Below, piece after piece: positions 46,091-54,901 of a stretch of 64,000 nt of DNA. A model generated the notes under the pieces. It had not been told where the DNA came from, made no database searches, and worked only from the letters and a program-made list of their open reading frames with translations. The DNA is from Candidatus Desulfofervidus auxilii. GTDB taxonomy: Bacteria; Desulfobacterota; Desulfofervidia; Desulfofervidales; Desulfofervidaceae. Position 1 is the first letter of the stretch; each line of letters starts with the position of its first letter. The stretch covers positions 326,632-390,631 of the forward strand of contig NZ_CP013015.1 of NCBI RefSeq assembly GCF_001577525.1, written 5' to 3'. Made by a program: the position numbers and the translations under genes.

Positions 46091-47082
46091 TGAAAATCTG
46101 CAAAAATTGTGTATTACCAGAAACATTTCCAAACATTCGTTTTAATGAAGATGGTATATGCAATTACTGTCTAGAATTTAAATCTAAGAAAAACTGGCAG
46201 GAAGAAAAGCAAAAATATTTAAATCGTTTTAAGACAATTGTAAAAGAACACAAGGGCAAACAACCAATTGATTGCCTTGTTGCATATAGTGGTGGTAAAG
46301 ATAGCACTTATACTCTTTATATTTTAAAAGAGCAATTTAATTTACGACTCTTGGCCCTTACCTTTGACAATGGTTTTATCTCACCAAAGGCATTAAAAAA
46401 TATGAAAAAAGTTACTGAGGTTTTAGACATAGATCATATTATTATTAAGCCCCGTTTTGAACTTTTAAAAAAGATATTTGTTGCTTCAGCCAAAAAAACA
46501 CTTTATTCTAAAAAGGCCTTGGAACGAGCAAGTAGTATTTGCACCTCATGTATTGCTTTTGTTAAATCCCTTTCTTTAAAAACCGCCATTGAAAAACATA
46601 TTCCTTTTGTTGCCTTTGGCTGGTCACCTGGACAAGCACCTTTGCTTTCCTCAGTATTAAAAACAAATCCTTTACTTATAAAGTCCACTCAAAAAGTGAT
46701 TGAAGATGCATTAAGAAAAATAGTTAAAGATGAAATTAAACCTTATTTTTTGGAAAGCCATCACTTTAAAAAACCAGAACTTTTTCCTTATCTAACACAT
46801 CCACTTGCTTTTCTTGAATATAATGAAGAGGCCATTTTGGAAAAAATCAAACAATTTGGTTGGGAAAGGCCTGATGATACTGACCCAAATTCTACTAACT
46901 GTTTGCTTAATGCCTTTGCTAATAAATTGCACAAAGAACAATTTCACTTTCACCCCTATGCCCTTGAAATTGCAGGTCTTGTAAGGACTGGTATAATGAG
47001 CAGAGAAGAAGGTTTAAAACGCCTTAATCAGCCAGAAAACTTAGAAATAATTAAATGGGTAAAAAAAAGACTTGGACTGTAA
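46090..47082 (+). CDS. N-acetyl sugar amidotransferase (WbpG-like)
   Basis: 330 residues. The N-terminal zinc-binding motif CKNCVLPETFPNI to GICNYC and PP-loop LVAYSGGKDSTYTLYIL match the sugar amidotransferases that make acetamidino sugars in O-antigen and exopolysaccharide pathways. A further CTSC is in the middle. It normally needs an amidotransferase partner (HisH-like) for ammonia; none is adjacent, so the glutaminase upstream may serve (speculation). A truncated four-helix-bundle gene is fused directly after its stop. Confidence 0.88.
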   Translation: MKICKNCVLPETFPNIRFNEDGICNYCLEFKSKKNWQEEKQKYLNRFKTIVKEHKGKQPIDCLVAYSGGKDSTYTLYILKEQFNLRLLALTFDNGFISPKALKNMKKVTEVLDIDHIIIKPRFELLKKIFVASAKKTLYSKKALERASSICTSCIAFVKSLSLKTAIEKHIPFVAFGWSPGQAPLLSSVLKTNPLLIKSTQKVIEDALRKIVKDEIKPYFLESHHFKKPELFPYLTHPLAFLEYNEEAILEKIKQFGWERPDDTDPNSTNCLLNAFANKLHKEQFHFHPYALEIAGLVRTGIMSREEGLKRLNQPENLEIIKWVKKRLGL

Positions 47083-47312
47083 ATGCAGTGATTTCCATAC
47101 CTTCAAATATAGCTGAAGGATATATGAGAGGTTCAAGAGAATATATCCAATTTTTAAGAATTGCTTTAGGTTCGGCAGCGGAATTAGAAACTCAACTTTC
47201 TTTAAGTAAAGACTTAGGTTTTTGTAGTTATAATGAATTTGAAAAAATTTGTTATATAAATCAAGAAGTCATAAAACTTCTTAAAACATATATCAACCGG
47301 TTGTCTAAATAG
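47083..47312 (+). pseudogene. 5'-truncated four-helix-bundle gene
   Basis: Immediately after the amidotransferase stop, another frame reads AVISIPSNIAEGYMRGSREY, IQFLRIALGSAAELETQ and on to a normal end (INRLSK). It corresponds to residues about 45-123 of the protein at 38776; the N-terminal helix and start are missing. The break is at the stop codon of the preceding gene, so a deletion or insertion joined the two. Confidence 0.8.
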
Positions 47313-47329
47313 TAAATACATGCAGTAGC

Positions 47330-47357
47330 CGCTAAACGCTATACGCTAAACTCTATA
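47330..47357. repeat. short 7-bp array (CGCTAAA type)
   Basis: Four units: CGCTAAA, CGCTATA, CGCTAAA, CTCTATA. This is a further heptamer sequence family with the same period as the others. Confidence 0.75.
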
Positions 47358-47369
47358 TGATAGACATTT

Positions 47370-47482
47370 TTGAGTTATCTTCTACACATTCCTGAATTTG
47401 GCATCCTTGCCTTGTTGTGGATGCAAATTTTGGGACTTTTATCATTTCCATCGGTTACGGTTTTCTGGATGAATTGCACACG
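47370..47482 (+). pseudogene. VanZ-family remnant
   Basis: LHIPEFGILALLWM matches the VanZ gene at 40176 (LFHIPEFGILAFLWM) and 30 bases of DNA are almost identical. A deletion removes helix 3, and a frameshift puts GYGFLDEL (the CGFLNEL region) in another frame. The fragment ends in an 8-bp array. Confidence 0.75.
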
Positions 47483-47541
47483 TGCTAACGTTCAAACGTT
47501 CCAACGTTCAAACGTGTCAACGTGCAAACATTCAAACTTAC
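47479..47541. repeat. 8-bp repeat array
   Basis: Units AACGTTCA, AACGTTCC, AACGTTCA, AACGTGTC, AACGTGCA, then AACATTCA. It ends about 15 bases before the next ATG, leaving room for a GGAGG ribosome site, unlike most arrays here. Confidence 0.88.
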
Positions 47542-47556
47542 TAATGGAGGTCCAAA

Positions 47557-48384
47557 ATGACAAAATTTTTATTATGTGTGATTGTCTTTTGTATCAGTAT
47601 TATAATCACCTTTGCAAGAATAAATGCAGGGTCTGAAAAAATGGGCTTTTCATCAAAAAATCCACCAGAAACCGCTTGGCAATTACTTTCTCACAAAAAA
47701 ATATATTTTGGCCATCAATCTGTTGGCAACAATATTATTGATGGAATTAAAGACATTATGAAGGAAAATTCAAAAATAAAATTAAATATAGTTAAAACTA
47801 ACGATCCCAAGATGTTTACAACACCGATTTTTGCTCATTCTCCTATCGGAAAAAACATGAATCCCATATCCAAAATTGACGCTTTTGCAAAATTTATGGA
47901 ACAAGGCATAGGGAATAAAGCAGACTTTGCCTTCTTTAAATTTTGTTATGTGGACATTACTAGAAACACAGATATCAATCAAATTTTTACTTACTACAAG
48001 AACACAATGAAACATTTAAAAGAAAAGTATCCCAAAACAACATTTATCCATATAACAGTCCCACTCACAATTGTGCAGACAGGTTTTAAAGTATGGATCA
48101 AAAAAATTATCGGCAGACCAATCGGAGGATATGCTGACAATATTAAAAGAAATCAATTTAATGAAATGTTAAGAAATGAGTATAAAAATAAAGAACCAAT
48201 ATTTGATTTAGCTTTAACTGAATCTACTTTTCCTGATAAAACAAGATGTTTTTTTACAAAGGAAGGGAAGACTTATTACTCTTTAGTTCCAGCTTATACT
48301 CATGACGGTGGACACTTAAATGAATTAGGACGCAAAATAGTAGCTGAACAACTCCTTATTCTTTTAGCCAACTTATCTCAATAA
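47557..48384 (+). CDS. secreted SGNH/GDSL-like protein
   Basis: 275 residues. Signal peptide about 1-22. The domain begins KIYFGHQSVGNNIIDGI, where the GHQSVG serine is probably the nucleophile block, and ends with DGGHLNELGRKIVAEQLL, where Asp and His would complete an SGNH-type catalytic set. Acyl-esterase or acyltransferase action on the polysaccharide is a reasonable inference. It has a clear ribosome site (GGAGG) and stands alone between repeat arrays. Confidence 0.75.
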   Translation: MTKFLLCVIVFCISIIITFARINAGSEKMGFSSKNPPETAWQLLSHKKIYFGHQSVGNNIIDGIKDIMKENSKIKLNIVKTNDPKMFTTPIFAHSPIGKNMNPISKIDAFAKFMEQGIGNKADFAFFKFCYVDITRNTDINQIFTYYKNTMKHLKEKYPKTTFIHITVPLTIVQTGFKVWIKKIIGRPIGGYADNIKRNQFNEMLRNEYKNKEPIFDLALTESTFPDKTRCFFTKEGKTYYSLVPAYTHDGGHLNELGRKIVAEQLLILLANLSQ

Positions 48385-48697
48385 ACGTTCCAACGTGCCA
48401 ATGTGCATAAAGAAGGAAAAGAGGAAAAGGGAAAAGGAAAATAGGAAATGGAAAATAGAAATTCCAAATTCCCATTTCCCAGTTCCCATTTTCAACGTTC
48501 CAACGTGTTAACTTGCAACTTTGTAATGCCTCAATCAAAAAGAAGACTAGAATTGACTAGAAACTAAGCACTAAGCACTAAGCACCAAGCACTATGGACT
48601 AGAGACTAAGGACTAGGGACTAAGGACTAAGCACCACGCACTATGGACTAAGCACGTCTCATCGTTCCAACGTTCAAACGTGTTAACGTTAAATAAC
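48385..48697. repeat. 8-mers, F element and composite block A3
   Basis: 8-mers from 48385; F element 48405-48493; 8-mers 48493-48519; 40-bp core 48520-48559; 7-mers 48560-48653 (AAGCACTA, AGGACTA, GGGACTA, TGGACTA); 8-mers 48663-48694. The last units overlap the reading frame of larC: its only good start codon, GTG at 48680, is inside an AACGTGTT unit. Confidence 0.92.
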
Positions 48698-49882
48698 AAA
48701 TTCTGCTATTTTGACCTTTTTAATGGCATTAGTGGTGATATGGCAATTGCCGCATTTATTGATGCAGGCTTTCCTGTTGATAAAATAAATGAAACCTTAA
48801 GTAAATTAAATTTGAACAATGTAAAACTACATGCTACTAAAGTAGTTGACAAGGGTATTTCAGGAACAAGAATATCTATAGATACAAACTCTCAAAATCA
48901 TTGGCATAATTATAAAGACATTGCTTCTTTAATAAAAAACTCTAAACTAGAGAAAAACATCCAAAATATAGCTTTAAAAATTCTTGAAGTCTTAGCCAAG
49001 GCAGAAGCAAAAATTCATAATTTACCTTTAAACGACGTACATTTTCATGAAGTTGGTGCTATAGACACTATTGTTGATATTATTTCCTTTGCTACAATTA
49101 TTCATGAATGGAATCTCACTAATTTCTTTGTTTCACCTTTACCTTTCTTTAAAGGTACTGTTGAAACCCAACATGGTATACTTCCCCTTCCTGCACCAGC
49201 GGTAGTAGAAATATTAAAAGGTTATAAATGGAAACCTACAAATATTGAAGGAGAGCTTATTACCCCTACCGGAGCTGCTATATTAAAGGCAGTAAATGCT
49301 CAACAAATAGATACTATTTTTCCACATTTTTGTATAGAAAAAATAGGCCATGGCTTTGGAACAAAAAGCTTTAAAAATCGTGCTAATTATCTTAGAGTTT
49401 TTACAGGCATCATTCACGAAAATTCAGCAAGCTACGGCATTGAAGAAGAAATACATGGATTAGAATTCCAACTAGACGATATCACACCAGAAGTAGTTGG
49501 CTATATAAAAGAAAAATTAGAATCCTTTCCCGTTTTGGACTACATGATAATCCCTGTCCAGATGAAAAAAGAAAGACCTGGATTTTATTTTAAAATTTTT
49601 ATAAAAGAAAATTATTATGACCTTTTAAACTTCATCTTCCAACAAACAGGCACCCTTGGTATTAGAATAAGTCCTATTAAGAGAATTATTTTGAAAAGAG
49701 AAATTAAAGAAATTGACACCCCTTATGGAAAAATAAGATGCAAAATAGCTTATTTTAAAAATAAAGCTATCAATATCAAACCAGAATTTGAAGATTGCAA
49801 ACGCATTGCTACAGAAAAAAATATCCCTTTTAAAAAACTACTGCAAGATATATCTAGTTACCTAAAAGTATTTTATGAGTGA
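48680..49882 (+). CDS. larC: nickel pincer cofactor biosynthesis protein LarC
   Basis: About 400 residues; CTP-dependent cyclometallase that inserts nickel into the pyridinium dithiocarboxylate precursor. YFDLFNGISGDMAIAAFIDAG at the start and the HFHEVGAIDTIVDI and ELITPTGAAILKA motifs define the family. It is a single uninterrupted frame, whereas Lactiplantibacillus makes LarC by frameshifting. No ATG precedes the conserved start; GTG at 48680, contributed by the repeat array, is the likely initiator. It overlaps larE by eight bases. Confidence 0.9.
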   Translation: MLTLNNKFCYFDLFNGISGDMAIAAFIDAGFPVDKINETLSKLNLNNVKLHATKVVDKGISGTRISIDTNSQNHWHNYKDIASLIKNSKLEKNIQNIALKILEVLAKAEAKIHNLPLNDVHFHEVGAIDTIVDIISFATIIHEWNLTNFFVSPLPFFKGTVETQHGILPLPAPAVVEILKGYKWKPTNIEGELITPTGAAILKAVNAQQIDTIFPHFCIEKIGHGFGTKSFKNRANYLRVFTGIIHENSASYGIEEEIHGLEFQLDDITPEVVGYIKEKLESFPVLDYMIIPVQMKKERPGFYFKIFIKENYYDLLNFIFQQTGTLGIRISPIKRIILKREIKEIDTPYGKIRCKIAYFKNKAINIKPEFEDCKRIATEKNIPFKKLLQDISSYLKVFYE

Positions 49883-50699
49883 AATAAATTTTAAATACGA
49901 TAATCTTAAAAACCTTCTCAAAGAATATAAAAAAATAGCTATTGCCTTCTCAGGTGGTACAGATAGTTTTTTACTATCCTATATAGCTAAACAGGTATTA
50001 ATTCCAGACAAAATCTTACTTATTTTTATAAACCACGATTTTTTCCCTAGCTATTTAAAAGCAAAAACCATAAAAAGGGCACAATTCCTTAGAATTCCAT
50101 TTCTTTCAATAAACATTTCCTTGCTTCATTTTCCCAATCTTATAGCTAACTCAACAAACCGATGTTATCTTTGTAAAAAGATATGTTTTCAACAGCTTAA
50201 AAAAACTGTATTCAATCCAGGATTTGAAATCATTTGTGATGGAACAAATAAAACTGATTTAATCTTAGACAACCGTCCTGGTATAAAGGCCCTAAATGAG
50301 CTTAATATCAAATCTCCTTTTTGCGAAATAGGTCTTACTAAACAAGACATTTTTCACCTTTATGAAAAATTGGGGATTAAAAAATTCATTCTACCTCCTA
50401 ATTCTTGTCTAGCAACAAGAGTAAAAACAGGTATAAAATTAGATAAATCATTGTTATCAAAAATAGATAAGGCTGAAAACTATCTGATAAAAAAAGGATT
50501 TATGGGTGTAAGAGTAAGGACTGATGGTAATCAGGTAAAGATTCAGGTTTTTCCGTGGCAAATTCCTTATTTAATAAACATAAAAAAAGAAATTGAACTT
50601 GTTTTGAAAAAAATTGGTTTTAAACATATCACTATTGACAAAAATGGTTATAGACCCATTGGTCTAGATTATGAAACAAAAACTCTTACAATTATTTAA
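49875..50699 (+). CDS. larE: LarE, ATP-dependent sulfur insertase for the nickel pincer cofactor
   Basis: 274 residues. PP-loop AIAFSGGTDSFLLSYIA, then NRCYLCKKICF, and the family cysteine in PPNSCLATRVKTG. LarE adds sulfur to the carboxylates of the nicotinic-acid-derived precursor. The extra cysteines (CxxC plus C) may allow the [4Fe-4S] mechanism used by some LarE proteins instead of the sacrificial one (inference). It overlaps larC and larB, so all three are translated together. Confidence 0.93.
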   Translation: MSEINFKYDNLKNLLKEYKKIAIAFSGGTDSFLLSYIAKQVLIPDKILLIFINHDFFPSYLKAKTIKRAQFLRIPFLSINISLLHFPNLIANSTNRCYLCKKICFQQLKKTVFNPGFEIICDGTNKTDLILDNRPGIKALNELNIKSPFCEIGLTKQDIFHLYEKLGIKKFILPPNSCLATRVKTGIKLDKSLLSKIDKAENYLIKKGFMGVRVRTDGNQVKIQVFPWQIPYLINIKKEIELVLKKIGFKHITIDKNGYRPIGLDYETKTLTII

Positions 50700-51414
50700 A
50701 GACCTTGAACAAGGCACCATTTCTATTGAAAAGGCAATAGACCATCTTAAATATCTTCCTTATGAGGACTTTGGACACATAAAATTCGATTTCCATAGAG
50801 AACTTAGGACTGGTATTGGAGAAATTATATATGGCAAAGATAAAACCATTGAAATGCTTATTAAAATAATAAATTCTTTAAAACAAAAAGAAAAAAATAT
50901 TTGCATAACCAAGCTTCCAAAAACAAAGGCCAAAAAACTTTTAAAAATCTTTAATGAAGGTTATTATAACGAATTAGCTAAAGTTTTTCTTCTTTATAAA
51001 AACAAGCCTAAAAGCAATAAGCAGAAAAAAATTCCGATAATCACTGCCGGCAGTAGCGATATATATGTAGCTGAGGAAGCCAAAGAAATTCTAAATTTTT
51101 TAGGAAGTAAGTGTATCTTTATATATGATGTAGGGGTAGCTGGATTACACCGCATTCTTTCCTATAAAAAAATTATTGAAAAAAGCAAAGTCCTTATTGT
51201 AGTAGCAGGCATGGATGGAGTACTTCCAAGCATAATCGGTGGTATATTTGGAAAGCCCATTATTGCCGTCCCAACCAGTGTAGGTTATGGAGCGAATTTT
51301 AAAGGCCTTTCAGCCCTATTAACGATGCTAAATAGCTGTGCCCCAGGCGTTTGTGTAGTAAATATTGACAATGGCTTTGGCGCCGCTTACATCGCCCATA
51401 TGTTAAATAAATAA
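50671..51414 (+). CDS. larB: LarB, nicotinate adenine dinucleotide carboxylase/hydrolase
   Basis: 247 residues with a PurE-like C-terminal domain: ITAGSSDIYVAEEAKEIL, YDVGVAGLHRIL, VVAGMDGVLPSIIGG and PTSVGYGANFKGLSAL. The N-terminal DFHRELRTGIGEIIYGKDKT is also typical. It performs the first step of nickel pincer cofactor synthesis. The start overlaps larE by 29 bases. No larA lies in this operon; a LarA-family gene is about 10 kb downstream at 61269. Confidence 0.93.
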   Translation: MKQKLLQLFKDLEQGTISIEKAIDHLKYLPYEDFGHIKFDFHRELRTGIGEIIYGKDKTIEMLIKIINSLKQKEKNICITKLPKTKAKKLLKIFNEGYYNELAKVFLLYKNKPKSNKQKKIPIITAGSSDIYVAEEAKEILNFLGSKCIFIYDVGVAGLHRILSYKKIIEKSKVLIVVAGMDGVLPSIIGGIFGKPIIAVPTSVGYGANFKGLSALLTMLNSCAPGVCVVNIDNGFGAAYIAHMLNK

Positions 51415-51446
51415 CGTTCTAACGTGTTAACGTTCTAACGTATTAA
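51413..51446. repeat. 8-bp repeat array
   Basis: Four units (AACGTTCT, AACGTGTT, AACGTTCT, AACGTATT) start at the larB stop codon and end 12 bases before the next ATG. Confidence 0.88.
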
Positions 51447-51457
51447 CATAAAATCCC

Positions 51458-52654
51458 ATGAACTTCACCCGTAGACTCTTTCTTAAAATCTTAACATTAG
51501 CAGGAGCAATACTTTATTTTCCTTTTAATAAAAAAAATAAAATATTTGCCTTTCCAGAACTTGATAAATCTATATACAGTGAGATAGACGAAAAATCATA
51601 TGTTATCTGTGTCCATAATCCCAATGCTACATCTTGGGATTATAAAACAGGTTATTATATTGAATACATTAATCAAGAAGAAATTAATAAAATGTTAGAT
51701 AAAGCCCTTCTCGCCCTTACAGGCGAAAAAGAAGTTTATTTGGCTTGGAAAAATGTTATGAGTAAATACAAACCAGGAGACAAAATAGCTTTAAAACCCA
51801 ATTTTAATTGTGCTGATAAACCTTATGCCAGAGTTTGTCAAGAAATTATGACTGCTCCTCAAGTTATAAACACAGTAATTAAAGGTCTTACACAATATAT
51901 AGGTGTTCCAGAAAAAGATATTTATATCTATGACCTTTGTAGGCCTATTCCTTATAACATAATTAGAAAATACATCCCTTACAATGTAAATTTTATTGAA
52001 AAACCAAGTCATTCAATTTTAGATAGAATAAAGATTAAACTAAAAATAGGACTTGCTGCACCGGATATGTCAGGACCTATTGAGATGAGAGAGAAAATAA
52101 CAGATTCAGAAGGAAATTTTATCACTTGTTATATACCTAAACTCCTTACTGAGTGCCAACATTTAATAAACTTACCTATAGTTAAATACCATCAATTTCT
52201 TGTAGTTACAGGCCCTTTAAAGAATCATTTTGGCACTGTAAGATTTAGTAATCTGTCTTTATATCCTGTATATCTTCATGGAAAGGTATTGCATAAATCC
52301 ATCGTAGACCTCAATCGTAATCCTCATATTAAAAATAAGACAAGGCTTGTAGTAGCTGATTTTCTATTTGGCTCTTATGACTATAAAACTGCAGAACATA
52401 AAACAGAAGTAAAGAGGAAATGGAAAACCTTTCCCATGGGTGAGACTCCTAATTGTTTACTAGTTTCCAAAGACCCAGTAGCACTGGAATCTGTAATGTA
52501 TTTTTATCTTATAAAAGAAAGAAAATTTCATGGACTTCCTATTGGCTCAGATCATTATTTATACGATGCTATGAAATTTGGGCTTGGAATCCATGAAAGA
52601 GTAGAATCTGAAGAAGAATTTAAATCTATAAAATTAATTAAAATTTCTATTTAA
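51458..52654 (+). CDS. exported DUF362 protein with Tat-type signal
   Basis: 398 residues. The N-terminus NFTRRLFLKILTLAGAILY has a twin-arginine pattern and hydrophobic stretch, so a folded or cofactor-bearing protein is probably exported by Tat. The body has GDKIALKPNFNC, a long central region with LINLPIVKYHQ, and VSKDPVALESVMYFYL, as in DUF362 proteins. The function is unknown. Position straight after larCEB raises the idea of a metal cofactor, but no direct motif shows it. Confidence 0.72.
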   Translation: MNFTRRLFLKILTLAGAILYFPFNKKNKIFAFPELDKSIYSEIDEKSYVICVHNPNATSWDYKTGYYIEYINQEEINKMLDKALLALTGEKEVYLAWKNVMSKYKPGDKIALKPNFNCADKPYARVCQEIMTAPQVINTVIKGLTQYIGVPEKDIYIYDLCRPIPYNIIRKYIPYNVNFIEKPSHSILDRIKIKLKIGLAAPDMSGPIEMREKITDSEGNFITCYIPKLLTECQHLINLPIVKYHQFLVVTGPLKNHFGTVRFSNLSLYPVYLHGKVLHKSIVDLNRNPHIKNKTRLVVADFLFGSYDYKTAEHKTEVKRKWKTFPMGETPNCLLVSKDPVALESVMYFYLIKERKFHGLPIGSDHYLYDAMKFGLGIHERVESEEEFKSIKLIKISI

Positions 52655-52658
52655 TATC

Positions 52659-53681
52659 ATGTCCTATACAATTGTCAAAGCTGATCTTATAAAAAACAAA
52701 TCTGACTTAATAAATTTATGGAAAAGAAATTATCCACACTTAATTCAACCTGAAAAGCGATTTAACTGGATGTATGAAGAAAATCCTTATGGCCCTCCAA
52801 CTTGTTTTCTTTTAAAACATAATAAATCAAACAATTTTATTGGTGCTGCCTCTCTTATACCAAGACGAATGTTTATCAATGACAAACCAGCAATGGCTGC
52901 CATAGCTGCTGATTTTGTTATAGATAAACCTCACCGCTCTTTAGGCCCTGCTTTAATGCTTCAACGTGCTATAATTTCTGAATGTAATAAAGGAAAGTTT
53001 AAATTTATCTATGGTTTCCCCAATAAACTTGCAGAACCAGTCCATTTAAAAGTGGGTTTTAAAGTATTAGGAAAGACAGTCAGAATGGTAAAACTTATTC
53101 ATACATATGAAAAATTAACCGAGCGTACTCACCCACTTATTGCAAAAATACTTTCTCCATTACTTGACCTTACTATTAACCTTCCTAATGTGTTAAAACC
53201 TACAGATATTTTTTCGGAATTTTTAGAATATTTTGATGAGAGATTTGATCATTTATGGCAAAACATCCCAAAAAATAATCAAATCATTGGCGAAAGAACA
53301 GCTTCTTATTTAAATTGGCGCTATATATCTGATCCATATAAGTCTTATAAAATATTTGTAGTTTGTGATAAAGAAAAAAAACTTCAAGGTTATATTGTTT
53401 ATTCTACAGAGAATAAAACTGTTCATATATTTGACATACTTTCTCAGGATTTTTATGAGACACTTTTAAGATCCTTTACTATTCAAATTAAAAAGAAAAA
53501 GGATATAAATTCTATCTCATTCATGCTATTAGAAGATTGTCCTGTCATTCATTATCTTAAAAAACATTTATTCTTTAAACGCCCTGAAGATTTAAACATT
53601 GTCATTTACTATAAAGAAAACGCTGTTTTACTTAAATCAATATATGATTGGTACCTTGTAGCTGGTGATAAAGATATATGA
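52659..53681 (+). CDS. GNAT-family acetyltransferase-like protein
   Basis: 340 residues. The N-terminal GNAT-like region includes PEKRFNWMYEENPYGPP, FIGAASLIPRRM and AAIAADFVIDKPHRSLGPAL, resembling acyltransferases found in capsule and polysaccharide loci. A second domain follows (ERTASYLNWRYISDPYKSYK). The acyl acceptor is unknown. Its stop overlaps the next gene start by four bases. Confidence 0.72.
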   Translation: MSYTIVKADLIKNKSDLINLWKRNYPHLIQPEKRFNWMYEENPYGPPTCFLLKHNKSNNFIGAASLIPRRMFINDKPAMAAIAADFVIDKPHRSLGPALMLQRAIISECNKGKFKFIYGFPNKLAEPVHLKVGFKVLGKTVRMVKLIHTYEKLTERTHPLIAKILSPLLDLTINLPNVLKPTDIFSEFLEYFDERFDHLWQNIPKNNQIIGERTASYLNWRYISDPYKSYKIFVVCDKEKKLQGYIVYSTENKTVHIFDILSQDFYETLLRSFTIQIKKKKDINSISFMLLEDCPVIHYLKKHLFFKRPEDLNIVIYYKENAVLLKSIYDWYLVAGDKDI

Positions 53682-54901
53682 AATCAAATAAAATAAATGT
53701 TCTCTTTATTGAACCTGGATTTGGTTATGGTGGTTCTACGATGTTTTTGTTATATACACTTAAAGCCTTAAATAAAGAAAAATTTAATCCTCATATCCTG
53801 TTTTATTATCGTGCTTATGGGCCTGATATAAAGAAATTTTTTACTTATGGATTTAAACCTATCTCTCTAAATTATGACGTTACAAAAAGAAGAGACTTTT
53901 GGGGTAGACAAAAAAAACAAAAACATCCTTTAATCTGTAAATTTAATAATTATACATCATTTTTTATAGACTTAACAAAGTACGATATCCCCATGGCTTT
54001 AAGTATCGCTAAATATATAAAAAACAAAGATATTAAAGTCATTGTTTTTAACAATGATATTCATTTCCATATCCCCGGCCTTTTAGCCTCTATTTTTACT
54101 CGTACTCCTTGCATTTGTCGCAAAGCAGGAATTGGTGGAGGAGGAAAGATAAGCAAAATTTTGGCTATATTTGTAGATAAATTTATTGCAAGTTCAAAGG
54201 CTACTATGCGTGATTATCTTTCAAATGGATTACCTCCAAAAAAAATTACCCTTATTTATGAAGGTGTAGATATTGATGCATTTTCTAAAAGTCAAAAAAA
54301 TATTGATGTTATTAAAAAAGAATTAGGTATACCAAAAGAAATCACTGTCCTTACTTCTATTTCCAGAATTTCTCCTGGCAAAGGTCATCTTGAGCTACTT
54401 GAGGCACTTTCTTTAGTTAAAAAAGAAACACCTAACTTTTGCCTTTTAATTGTGGGTGATGATTTTTTAAATAAAACATTTGTTAAAAAAGTAAAAAATA
54501 AAGTAAATGAATTAAATCTGCAAAAAAATGTAATTTTTACTGGTTGGTGCTCAGATATTGCTAAAATCCTAGCTATTACAGACATTTTTATCCATTGTCC
54601 AACAACCTGGAGAGAAGCCATGGGCATCGCAAATCTTGAAGCCATGGCAATGGGAAAACCAACTATAGTTTCAGATAACGAAGGCTTGGTAGAAGCAGTT
54701 GTAAATGAAGTAACGGGAATTATTGTTCCTCCAGGAAATATACAGGCATTAGCACAGGCTATCTTAAAATTAATTAAAGACAAAACCTTAGCAAATACCT
54801 TAGGCAAAAATGCTTATAAAAGAGCTAAGGATATATTTAATATTAAAAAAAATATAAAACCTCTTGAAGAAATTATTCTAACTCTTGCAAATGAAAAATA
54901 A
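53678..54901 (+). CDS. family 4 glycosyltransferase
   Basis: 407 residues, GT-B fold. VLFIEPGFGYGGSTMFLLYT at the N-terminus; LTSISRISPGKGHLELLEAL starts the C-terminal domain, and REAMGIANLEAMAMGKPTIV is the donor-binding loop. Cytoplasmic. ATGA overlap with the acetyltransferase gene and an 11-base overlap with the deacetylase, so one transcript. Confidence 0.9.
   Translation: MKSNKINVLFIEPGFGYGGSTMFLLYTLKALNKEKFNPHILFYYRAYGPDIKKFFTYGFKPISLNYDVTKRRDFWGRQKKQKHPLICKFNNYTSFFIDLTKYDIPMALSIAKYIKNKDIKVIVFNNDIHFHIPGLLASIFTRTPCICRKAGIGGGGKISKILAIFVDKFIASSKATMRDYLSNGLPPKKITLIYEGVDIDAFSKSQKNIDVIKKELGIPKEITVLTSISRISPGKGHLELLEALSLVKKETPNFCLLIVGDDFLNKTFVKKVKNKVNELNLQKNVIFTGWCSDIAKILAITDIFIHCPTTWREAMGIANLEAMAMGKPTIVSDNEGLVEAVVNEVTGIIVPPGNIQALAQAILKLIKDKTLANTLGKNAYKRAKDIFNIKKNIKPLEEIILTLANEK

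Noticed and set aside
54385-54807. 140-codon minus-strand frame inside the glycosyltransferase at 53678
   Set aside because: Antisense shadow; the sense frame has clear GT-B motifs.
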